Below, piece by piece: positions 1 to 6,830 of a stretch of DNA of 13,294 bases (its first letter is position 1; each line of letters opens with the position of its first letter). Source of the DNA: Nitrospirota bacterium (lineage in GTDB: Bacteria; Nitrospirota; Nitrospiria; Nitrospirales; UBA8639); contig QJYE01000121.1 of the NCBI GenBank assembly GCA_003235785.1, forward strand, positions 1 through 13,294, given 5' to 3'. The notes under the pieces are model-generated. The model was not told the DNA's origin and ran no database searches. It saw only the letters and a list, made by a program, of their open reading frames with translations. Made by a program: the position numbers and the translations under genes.

Positions 1-45
1 CATAAAGATATTTAACTGTTCGGAGCCCGTTGAGTTGAAGTTTGC

Positions 46-1029
46 CTAAGTATACAAGTGGCACCAGACTTGGTGGCCTTTTTCTGCCGGGCCGATCTGG
101 ATCAGTGGGGGATCGGCTGTTTTACAGACATCCATAACTTGCGGGCAGCGTGGATGAAACCGGCATCCGCTTGGTGGGTTTAATGGGGACGGGACATCCC
201 CGGAGAGGATCATTCGTTGGGACACAGCGGTCGGATCCGGTACAGGATTCGCTGACAAGAGCGCTTGCGTATAGGGATGTTTGGGCGTGGCAAAAAGATC
301 TTCAGTTGAGGCCACTTCAGCCAATTGCCCCAAATACATCACAGCGATCCGGTCGGCCAGATATTGCACCACATTCAGATCGTGCGTGATAAAGAGATAG
401 GAAAGGTGAAATTCCTTCTGAAGGTCACGAAGCAAATTTAAGATTTGCGCTTGAATGGACACATCCAACGCCGACACCGCTTCATCGCAGACAATAAATT
501 TTGGATTGAGCGCCAATGCACGTGCGATGCCCACCCGTTGACGTTGCCCCCCGGAAAATTCATGGGGATACCGAGACTGGTGTTCAGGCCTTAGCCCGAC
601 CTTCACAAACAATTGATTGACCCGATCCTGTAATTCCTGGCCTTTGGCAATTTTATGAATTTTGAGCGGCTCCGACACGATGGATCCAATGGTCATCCGT
701 GGATTCAGCGAGCTATAGGGATCTTGAAAGATGATTTGCATGCGACGCCTGGCCTGTCGCAACTCGCGCGGTTTGAGGGCCAGCAGATCTTCGCCTTCAA
801 ATTTAATTTCGCCGGCCGTCGGTTCCATGAGGCGGAGGATCGAGCGGCCAACGGTCGTTTTGCCACAGCCCGACTCCCCGACCAGCCCCAATGTTTCGCC
901 ATGCTTTATCTGTAACGTAATATCATCGACAGCCTTAACCCATGCCGACACGCGCGAAAAGATCCCGCTACGGACCGGGAAGTATTTCTTAAGCCCGGTG
1001 ACTTGAAGAAGTGGTGAGGTTGTGGACAT
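46..1029 (-). CDS. dppF: Dipeptide/oligopeptide ABC transporter ATP-binding protein (DppF/OppF type)
   Basis: One of the two ATPases that power a peptide importer at the cytoplasmic face of the inner membrane. Numbering from the chosen start, it shows Walker A GESGCGKT (51-58), a Q-loop glutamine at 102, signature SGGQRQR (159-165), Walker B ending in CDE (about 178-183) and the H-loop histidine at 216. The ALDVSIQAQ stretch and the C-terminal oligopeptide-transporter domain, with PSPLNPPSGC and Cys 289, 295, 302 and 323, are typical of DppF/OppF. The open frame extends to a TTG at 1047 and another ATG at 1035. I chose ATG 1029 because an AGGG lies 9 nt upstream, whereas it is only 3 nt from ATG 1035. 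It is the last gene of the operon, 93 bp after dppD. No clear terminator is visible in the 45 bp that follow. The family is certain; Dpp versus Opp substrate class cannot be decided from sequence. Confidence 0.93.
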   Translation of the reverse strand: MSTTSPLLQVTGLKKYFPVRSGIFSRVSAWVKAVDDITLQIKHGETLGLVGESGCGKTTVGRSILRLMEPTAGEIKFEGEDLLALKPRELRQARRRMQIIFQDPYSSLNPRMTIGSIVSEPLKIHKIAKGQELQDRVNQLFVKVGLRPEHQSRYPHEFSGGQRQRVGIARALALNPKFIVCDEAVSALDVSIQAQILNLLRDLQKEFHLSYLFITHDLNVVQYLADRIAVMYLGQLAEVASTEDLFATPKHPYTQALLSANPVPDPTAVSQRMILSGDVPSPLNPPSGCRFHPRCPQVMDVCKTADPPLIQIGPAEKGHQVWCHLYT

Positions 1030-1065
1030 AGACATGAGCCCTATCAAATGATCAACAAGAAGGAT

Positions 1066-1086
1066 AGACGTCCCAACGGGGCGTCT
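1066..1086 (-). other. Intercistronic hairpin between dppD and dppF
   Basis: Arms AGACGTCCC (1066-1074) and GGGGCGTCT (1078-1086) flank a 3-nt loop, with one mismatched position in 9. In the direction of transcription it is followed by a mixed pyrimidine stretch, not a T-run, so it is not a convincing intrinsic terminator. It may be an mRNA-stability or partial attenuation structure that sets the dppF level relative to dppD. Confidence 0.4.
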
Positions 1087-1122
1087 CTACACAGAATCGT
1101 AGGAGACTATCTGTTTTCCACA

Positions 1123-2109
1123 TCATGCATGTTTGTCAGCATGTAACCAGCATACGGCTTCATGCGACTCCCCTACTTGAATAGTCGGGGGAGGTTGGGT
1201 CGGACAATGGTCCAATACATCGGCACATCGTGAGGCAAAATGACATCCTGTGGGATATTGCAAAGGCGACGGCACCGTCCCCGGAATGGCCTCCAACCGC
1301 ACCTGCCGTTCTCCGGGACGCGGCAACGATTTCAAGAGCGCGCGCGTATAGGGATGGCTTGGATGCTGAAAGAGTGTCTTGACCTCAGCCCGTTCGGCAA
1401 TTTTACTCGCGTACATCACAATCACCTCTTGCGCAAATTGCGCCACGACACCCAGATTATGGGTGATCAGCAAAATGGCCATGCCTAAATCTTTTTGGAG
1501 TTCCGACAACAGATCAAGAATCTGCGCTTGAATGGTGACATCTAAGGCCGTGGTCGGTTCATCCGCAATCAGCAAATCCGGCTTGCAGGCTAAGGCCATG
1601 GCAATCATGACGCGTTGTTTCATACCACCGGACATTTCATGGGGATATTGATCAATGCGTTGTTCTGGCGAGGCAATCCGTACTTTTCCCAACAACCCAA
1701 TCACCTCTTGACGAATCGCTTGTTTCGAAAGATCCGTATGAATCTGCAATACTTCTCCAATTTGATCACCAATCCGCATCACCGGATTCAATGAAGTCAT
1801 GGGCTCTTGAAAGACCATGGCAATCGATTTCCCTCGTACCTTGCGCATGGCAACTTCAGGTAGGCTCAGCAGATCTTTCCCCTTAAAATGAATCGTCCCC
1901 CCGACCACGCGGCCCGGAGAAGACAGCAATCGCATGATGGATAAGGCGGCCACTGACTTCCCACAACCCGACTCGCCTACCAATGCCAGCGTCCGGCCAC
2001 CATGAATAGTAAAGCTCACATCATCAACCGCTTTAATTTCACCCTTGTCCGTAAAAAACGACGTGTGAAGATTGGAAACCTGTAAGAGAGGGTGGATTCT
2101 AGATGCCAT
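1123..2109 (-). CDS. dppD: Dipeptide/oligopeptide ABC transporter ATP-binding protein (DppD/OppD type)
   Basis: The second ATPase of the importer, expected to pair with the DppF-like subunit and to dock on the DppB/DppC permeases. It has Walker A GESGCGKS (45-52), a Q-loop (Q101 in VFQEPMTSLNP), signature SGGMKQR (160-166), Walker B LLIADEP with catalytic Glu 184, and H-loop His 217. TTALDVTIQAQILDLL is the usual DppD/OppD wording. The C-terminal oligopeptide domain has Cys 289, 295, 302 and 320, the arrangement reported to bind a 4Fe-4S cluster in some bacterial dipeptide importers. Its ATG follows the dppC stop directly (TAA then ATG), so translation is probably coupled to dppC. The length of 328 aa is normal for the family. 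Confidence 0.95.
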   Translation of the reverse strand: MASRIHPLLQVSNLHTSFFTDKGEIKAVDDVSFTIHGGRTLALVGESGCGKSVAALSIMRLLSSPGRVVGGTIHFKGKDLLSLPEVAMRKVRGKSIAMVFQEPMTSLNPVMRIGDQIGEVLQIHTDLSKQAIRQEVIGLLGKVRIASPEQRIDQYPHEMSGGMKQRVMIAMALACKPDLLIADEPTTALDVTIQAQILDLLSELQKDLGMAILLITHNLGVVAQFAQEVIVMYASKIAERAEVKTLFQHPSHPYTRALLKSLPRPGERQVRLEAIPGTVPSPLQYPTGCHFASRCADVLDHCPTQPPPTIQVGESHEAVCWLHADKHA

Positions 2110-3102
2110 TTAACGACTTCGCAATTTGGGGTTGAGGGCTTCGCGCAGACCCTCTCCCACGAGATTAAAAGCCAGCACGACCACAAAGATCGCCATACCT
2201 GGGATAAAGAAAAGCCATGGTGCGTCGAAAATAAAGCCTTTGCCATCGGAAAGAATATTTCCCCATGTGGCGTCTGGAGGAGGTACACCAAAGCCCAAAA
2301 AACTCAACCCGGATTCGGTCAGAATGGCCGAGGCCACACCAATGGTGGCTGACACAAACACCGGCGCTAAGGCATTGGGCACCATATGGCGAAAAATTAT
2401 CCGGCCTTCCGGTATCCCTAACGCCTTCGCGGCGGTAACGTAGTCCTGCTCTCGAATCGATAAAAATTCCGCCCGCACGAACCGCGCCGTTCCCATCCAA
2501 CTGAACAGCCCGATAATCATCATAATGGTGTAAATACTCGGAGGGAGTAAGGCGACGGCGGTCAAAATAAGAAAAAACGTCGGGAAGCACATCATCGCAT
2601 CCGTGAACCGCATGATCAGCGTGTCCACTGTAATACACCACAATTTGACATGCCCGTAAAATCCCGACAATCCTCCCAACAATATGCCAATTCCTAAGGA
2701 AATGCCCACCGCCACAAATCCAATAGACAGCGACACAAAGGAGCCTTGAAACATTCGAGCAAACACATCCCGCCCCAATTCGTCGGTACCCATAAGATAG
2801 ATTCCACCAAACGGTCTATCCGTTGGAAGGCTGTCGGGTGAGGGGACGGAAAATGGAGGAAGAAATTTGTCGGTCAGTCGGACCACTTCCGGATCAAACA
2901 CCACCCACCATTCCGTTAAGGCCTTTCCTGCCAACGCGCTCACTAACAAGAGCATTAACACCCAAAACCCAAAGAGCGCCTGGTAATCCTTCCGAAAGAT
3001 TCGAAGGAATTCCTGCCAGGGCGTTTCGGGAGGGGCCATGGCTTCGGGGTCTAACGACATGTGCGCCGCCTGACTCGAAGCCGATGTTTTTGATACATTC
3101 AT
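2110..3102 (-). CDS. dppC: Dipeptide/oligopeptide ABC transporter permease (DppC/OppC type)
   Basis: Inner-membrane permease subunit that forms half of the translocation path with DppB. The 330 residues start with about 40 polar residues, then a first membrane segment (about 43-60) and a periplasmic loop of about 50 residues ending in GTDELGRDVFARM (105-117), a hallmark of DppC/OppC. Five further hydrophobic segments follow at about 123-147, 160-185, 187-205, 247-267 and 295-316. The EAA coupling loop, which contacts the ATPases, lies near 212-243 (EQDYVTAAKALG, then HMVPNALAP). The start ATG at 3102 has only a weak ribosome-binding site; Met15 (3060) is an alternative with no better one. It lies 27 bp after dppB and abuts dppD. 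No missing motif or frameshift is seen. Confidence 0.94.
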   Translation of the reverse strand: MNVSKTSASSQAAHMSLDPEAMAPPETPWQEFLRIFRKDYQALFGFWVLMLLLVSALAGKALTEWWVVFDPEVVRLTDKFLPPFSVPSPDSLPTDRPFGGIYLMGTDELGRDVFARMFQGSFVSLSIGFVAVGISLGIGILLGGLSGFYGHVKLWCITVDTLIMRFTDAMMCFPTFFLILTAVALLPPSIYTIMMIIGLFSWMGTARFVRAEFLSIREQDYVTAAKALGIPEGRIIFRHMVPNALAPVFVSATIGVASAILTESGLSFLGFGVPPPDATWGNILSDGKGFIFDAPWLFFIPGMAIFVVVLAFNLVGEGLREALNPKLRSR

Positions 3103-3129
3103 GAACAGATGGCTTTCAACGTTTTTCAG

Positions 3130-4092
3130 TTAATGCAAGCGAATTCTAGGATCTACCACCGCATACAGAATGTCCGAAAGTAAAGTTCCCGCCAAGGTTA
3201 AGACCGCCGCAATAAAATTCAACGTCATAATGATAGGAAAGTCTCGTGACAGAATAGCTTCGTACGCCAACCTCCCCAAACCCGGCCAGGCAAAGATTTG
3301 CTCAAAGATCACAGACCCTCCAATCAGGCCTGGCAACAAAAGTCCGAACATCGTCACAAATGGGAGCAACGCATTGCCAAGCGCATGGCCATAAATGACG
3401 GTGTCTTCTTCCAACCCTTTGGCTCTAGCCGTCCGTACATAATCCTGGCTTAACACCTCTAACATTTGGGAGCGGACATAGCGCGACAACACCGCAATGC
3501 CTCCAATCGCCGCCATGACGGAGGGAATCACCAAATGCCAGACCCGATCCATGATTTTATAGGCTGACTCAGCATGCTCCATGCCAAAGGTTTTGATGCT
3601 AATCACAGGGACCCCAAACCACCCCACCACCCACAAAATGGCTAAATACGACAAGAAAAATCCTGGAACGGAAATAAGGGCATAGGACAAAAAGACGGTG
3701 CCACGATCATACACTCCGCCTCGAAACACCGCCCCATAAATTCCAGCCGGAAATGCCCACGTCCAGACCAACAATGTGGCTAAGATAAACAGCGGGAGGG
3801 AGTTGAGAAATCGATCCCAAATTTTAGGGAGAACCGGTTGACTATCCTTAAAGGATTTCAATTCTCCAGACGCCAAATCCCGAATCCAATAGGCATATTG
3901 CATATAGAGGGGGTCATCTAAGTGAAAGGCTGCACGGATCTTGGCGATGTCTTCCGGTTTCATCCGGGGATTCATGGGATCCACTTCGCTGGGTTCCCCT
4001 GGCGCCAAATGGATAAATGAATGCGCGACAAAGGACACGATGACCAGCAAAATGAGTCGTTGCGCAATATTACGAATGATAAAATTCCACAT
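3130..4092 (-). CDS. dppB: Dipeptide/oligopeptide ABC transporter permease (DppB/OppB type)
   Basis: Inner-membrane permease subunit and partner of DppC. The 320 residues open with the family-typical N-terminus (RNIAQRLILLVIVSF, membrane segment 11-29), then a periplasmic region with HLDDPLYMQYAYW, the usual place of the conserved LDxPLxxQY motif. Further hydrophobic segments lie at about 98-120, 133-159, 183-205, 242-264 and 287-310. The EAA coupling loop is at about 212-241 (SQDYVRTARAKGL, then HALGNALLP), and the C-terminus VDPRIRLH is the standard ending. An AGAAG stretch just upstream of ATG 4092 may serve as the ribosome-binding site, though it is close. It lies 174 bp after the binding-protein gene and 27 bp before dppC, on the same strand. 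Confidence 0.95.
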   Translation of the reverse strand: MWNFIIRNIAQRLILLVIVSFVAHSFIHLAPGEPSEVDPMNPRMKPEDIAKIRAAFHLDDPLYMQYAYWIRDLASGELKSFKDSQPVLPKIWDRFLNSLPLFILATLLVWTWAFPAGIYGAVFRGGVYDRGTVFLSYALISVPGFFLSYLAILWVVGWFGVPVISIKTFGMEHAESAYKIMDRVWHLVIPSVMAAIGGIAVLSRYVRSQMLEVLSQDYVRTARAKGLEEDTVIYGHALGNALLPFVTMFGLLLPGLIGGSVIFEQIFAWPGLGRLAYEAILSRDFPIIMTLNFIAAVLTLAGTLLSDILYAVVDPRIRLH

Positions 4093-4126
4093 GATCTTCT
4101 GAACGGTTTCCTATTGAAAGGGTGTC

Positions 4127-4151
4127 ATCCCTGCTTGCTTCCGGCAGGGAT
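4127..4151 (-). other. Hairpin between the binding-protein gene and dppB
   Basis: Perfect 8-bp arms ATCCCTGC (4127-4134) and GCAGGGAT (4144-4151) with a 9-nt loop, inside the 174-bp gap before dppB. No T-run follows on the transcribed strand. In many importer operons a hairpin after the binding-protein gene blocks 3' decay, so the upstream mRNA outnumbers the permease mRNA. That role is inferred here from position. Confidence 0.5.
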
Positions 4152-4266
4152 CTCTCCTTGATATCGCTTCTTTGACACAAGATGGCTGCCAATCACTTCC
4201 AGCCATAACGAAAAGGGAAATCAATCATACCTGAAAGTATGCCAACACATGCCGCTCTCTGGTCGA

Positions 4267-6399
4267 CTAAAAATCCGGCGTAAATTCCAATTTTCGCCAT
4301 TTATGGAAATAGAACGTAATGTCACCGCTTTTGGTGGGATAAATCTTTTTATACTGTTCCTTCCCATCAGGCCCTTCCTCAACCAGCACAATTTTCTTAT
4401 CCAAGACCCGTGTACTTAATGGAGCATACAGGAATGTATAGGGTTGATCCTCGTGGATCAATCGATGCAGTTCGTGCGTGAGTTGCCGTTGTCGATCTCG
4501 ATTATATTCTTGCCGTATGCGGACAATGAGTTCATCAGCCCGTTGGCTCTTGTAGCCGACAAAATTTAATTGTTGAGGACCCGCCTGGCTGGAATGCCAA
4601 ATTTGAAACAAATCAGGATCAATCCCCATGCTCCATCCCAAGACGACCGCATCAAAGTCCCCGGTATTCACAAAATCACCCAAGAACACCGCCCACTCGA
4701 ATACTTGAGTATTCACTTTCACCCCGATTTTTTTCCAGGCATTCTGCGCGATGGTCATGAGATTTTTTCGAATGGGATTGCCATTATTCGTAATCAAATT
4801 GAACTCGAAAATCTTCCCATCCTTTTCAAGCCATCCCTCTGCATTCATGTGCCACCCGGCCTGTTGAAAAATGGCTTTGGCGCCTTGCGGATCATACGGC
4901 AGAGGTTGAATCGTGGAATCATACCATTCCGTATTTTTGGGATAGGGGCCGGTGGTCCGCTCTCCCTCTCCATACATCAGATATTGAATGATTTCACCAA
5001 CATTGATGGCCATGCCTAACGCTTTTCTGATTTCTGAGTCAGCAAATAACGGCTTTCGATTATTGTAGCCGATATAGGTATACGCAAAACCCAAACTGGA
5101 GAACCATTGGTACGTGGGATCGTTTTTATAGCGATCGACTTGATGTGGTTGCGCCCCATAAAAGTCGATGGCTCCGGTGCGAAATTCAACTTCTTGCGTA
5201 AAGAGTTCAGGAATAATCCGCATGTAAAAATCATGATATTGCGCCGGGCCTTCCCAATAGCCATCAAATCGCTTCAGATGAATAAATTCATCCCCCTGCC
5301 ATTCCACAAACTGGAAACGTCCGCTTCCAATCGGTTGCCGGTTAAATTGACTATCCCGCATCCCAAAGGCCTTTTGAGCCTCTGCTGATAAACCCCGCTG
5401 TTCAGTTTCACGAGTCAATGACTCGTCATTGAGCAGATGCTCAGGAAGGATGCCCATCGTCCAGGCATTCACCGCAGGAGAGTACAGCCGCTTATAAATG
5501 ATTTTCACCGTATGCGGGTCCACAATTTCTACCGTTTTAATGGGCTCGAAATCCGGCGTCCGCGGCGAAAGGTTTTTGGGATTCATGATGGCTTCATACG
5601 TAAACTTCACATCACCGGCATCGAATTCATGGCCATCCTGAAACTTCACACCCTTCCGGAGATGAAACACAATGATCGGATTATGCTCCCCAACAGGGAG
5701 GATTTCCTGATACTTGTCTCGAAGCGCTTGTTCGGTTTCCTTTGCAAGTTCTTCTTGAGGATGAATGGCTTCATCATAGGGAAAATGCTCGAAATAATGT
5801 TCCCCCACAATCGGCTTCAGGCGATCAAATAAGTCCTGGTCGACCTGGGAAAGAGTAAACGCCACACGTTCTGGCACATGAACGGCGACGCGAACGTCTT
5901 TCAGTTGCGGCCGACCTTCTGCATTGGGCAGTAATAAGGAAATGGAATCTTGCCGTTGAGTGGCTGATAACAGTTCAACCGATTGAACGGCCTTGCTCAA
6001 GCCTTCGTCGGTCCCTGTTTTCCAAGCCTCCTGAATTTTTTGAAAGAGCCTGGCTCCCGTCACTTCGGCTCCATCAGGGAATCGATGATGTGGGTTGACT
6101 ACAAGATACGCTCGCTCTGAAATCTGCCAATCCGTTGCCAAGCGACCCCGTAAGTCAAGGTTCTCGTCCAAATCCAAGAGTCCTTCAAAGACTTGACTGA
6201 CAATACTTGAGCTAGAGGAGTCGGCATTTAAGATCGGGTTAAGGATTTTGGCATCTCCACTCGACCCCTCAATATAGGTCACCAGACGATCCGGGTTTCC
6301 TGCGGCCTGGTTTTCGTAGGTAGGAACCCAGAAATAGGATTGGAGGAGCAACAGAATAAGAACGAGAGGGATGAACAGAAGGAGACGTTTAACAATCAT
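4267..6399 (-). CDS. Peptide ABC transporter substrate-binding protein (family 5), enlarged, N-terminally anchored
   Basis: Periplasmic binding protein of the SBP_bac_5 (DppA/OppA/NikA) family that delivers ligand to DppBC. Family marks are FHLRKGVKFQDG (245-256) with AGDVKFTYEAIM, IGSGRFQFVEWQGDEF followed by FDGYW (357-382), IRKALGMAIN (457-466) and DFDAVVLGWS (581-590). At 710 aa it is much longer than the usual 500-550. The extra length lies between LATDWQISE (87-95) and FHLRKGVKF, and includes a passage (RFPDG, 106-110) that looks like a diverged copy of the later KFQDG block, about 146 residues apart. The N-terminus has Lys4/Arg5 and a hydrophobic stretch 6-24 with no lipobox cysteine, so it may stay tethered by an uncleaved helix. 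It is the first gene of the dpp operon. The start has only a distant AGGTAG. The substrate is not predictable beyond 'probably peptide'. Confidence 0.9.
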   Translation of the reverse strand: MIVKRLLLFIPLVLILLLLQSYFWVPTYENQAAGNPDRLVTYIEGSSGDAKILNPILNADSSSSSIVSQVFEGLLDLDENLDLRGRLATDWQISERAYLVVNPHHRFPDGAEVTGARLFQKIQEAWKTGTDEGLSKAVQSVELLSATQRQDSISLLLPNAEGRPQLKDVRVAVHVPERVAFTLSQVDQDLFDRLKPIVGEHYFEHFPYDEAIHPQEELAKETEQALRDKYQEILPVGEHNPIIVFHLRKGVKFQDGHEFDAGDVKFTYEAIMNPKNLSPRTPDFEPIKTVEIVDPHTVKIIYKRLYSPAVNAWTMGILPEHLLNDESLTRETEQRGLSAEAQKAFGMRDSQFNRQPIGSGRFQFVEWQGDEFIHLKRFDGYWEGPAQYHDFYMRIIPELFTQEVEFRTGAIDFYGAQPHQVDRYKNDPTYQWFSSLGFAYTYIGYNNRKPLFADSEIRKALGMAINVGEIIQYLMYGEGERTTGPYPKNTEWYDSTIQPLPYDPQGAKAIFQQAGWHMNAEGWLEKDGKIFEFNLITNNGNPIRKNLMTIAQNAWKKIGVKVNTQVFEWAVFLGDFVNTGDFDAVVLGWSMGIDPDLFQIWHSSQAGPQQLNFVGYKSQRADELIVRIRQEYNRDRQRQLTHELHRLIHEDQPYTFLYAPLSTRVLDKKIVLVEEGPDGKEQYKKIYPTKSGDITFYFHKWRKLEFTPDF

Positions 6400-6429
6400 T
6401 GATGTGACGACTACCTAGACACACACGAA

Positions 6430-6458
6430 AATATTTTCATGGTATCAAGAACCCACAA
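6430..6458 (-). promoter_or_regulatory. Weak candidate sigma-70 promoter for the dpp operon
   Basis: On the minus strand TTGTGG (6453-6458) and AATATT (6430-6435) are separated by 17 bp, about 30 bp upstream of the binding-protein start. The match to consensus is only partial (3/6 and 4/6), so this is a position-based guess. Confidence 0.22.
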
Positions 6459-6472
6459 GGGATGCTATGCCT

Positions 6473-6485
6473 GATAACGGTTATC
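6473..6485. promoter_or_regulatory. Perfect 13-bp palindrome, possible operator
   Basis: GATAAC, one base, GTTATC. It lies 74-86 bp upstream of the dpp operon start, just upstream of the weak promoter hexamers, where a repressor or activator site would be expected. It overlaps a sequence identical to the DnaA-box consensus (TTATCCACA, 6481-6489). No regulator is identified. Confidence 0.35.
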
Positions 6486-6816
6486 CACAGCAAAACCATT
6501 CACGACACGGTCTGGTGATTCAACAAGCGCCGCCTCGCTCAGATAATTGTCCCCTTGCAGTCCTGGGGAGATTTCGCTAGACTCCGCGTTCCTTTTTCTA
6601 AACCATTCCAATTTGGTCGGTGCGGTTATGAATACCTTCATTCCTATTGCTCACCCAAAGGGGTCTTTTTTCCTGCGCCATATTCCGACAGACCAATCTT
6701 CCCATTTTCTCCCGTTCCCTCATCAACGCCCGATGAGCCCTGTGTCTTATTCGTCTTTATTTTTCCCCCATTCTGACGTGCGCCACACAGAGTTCCGGTT
6801 TCCGTTGAGTTTGTTG

Positions 6817-6824
6817 AAGGAGGG
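6817..6824 (+). promoter_or_regulatory. Strong ribosome-binding site of the hybrid kinase gene
   Basis: AAGGAGGG with a 6-nt spacer to ATG 6831. It is the best Shine-Dalgarno match in the window and fixes the start. Confidence 0.8.
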
Positions 6825-6830
6825 TTCTTC

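Larger units (their letters stand above)
6400..6830. promoter_or_regulatory. Divergent intergenic region between the dpp operon and the hybrid kinase gene
   Basis: A 431-bp spacer between two genes transcribed away from each other, so it should carry both promoters. Seen in it: a palindrome at 6473-6485; weak minus-strand promoter hexamers at 6430-6458; a possible plus-strand TTGCAG (6555-6560), 17 bp, TAGACT (6578-6583) promoter for the kinase, which matches consensus only loosely; and a strong ribosome-binding site at 6817-6824. Open frames on the plus strand here (for example 6547-6864) lack good start signals, have no recognisable protein features and run into the kinase gene, so I treat the stretch as non-coding. 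Confidence 0.6.

Noticed and set aside
2165..2641. 158-codon frame inside dppC on the same strand
   Set aside because: An out-of-frame shadow of dppC; dppC itself is intact with all family motifs.
4570..5019. 149-codon plus-strand open frame antisense to the binding-protein gene
   Set aside because: Shadow of a real gene in another frame; no start signal and no family resemblance.
6481..6489. DnaA box as sign of a replication origin
   Set aside because: A single box, no cluster, no AT-rich unwinding region and no dnaA, dnaN or parAB gene nearby.
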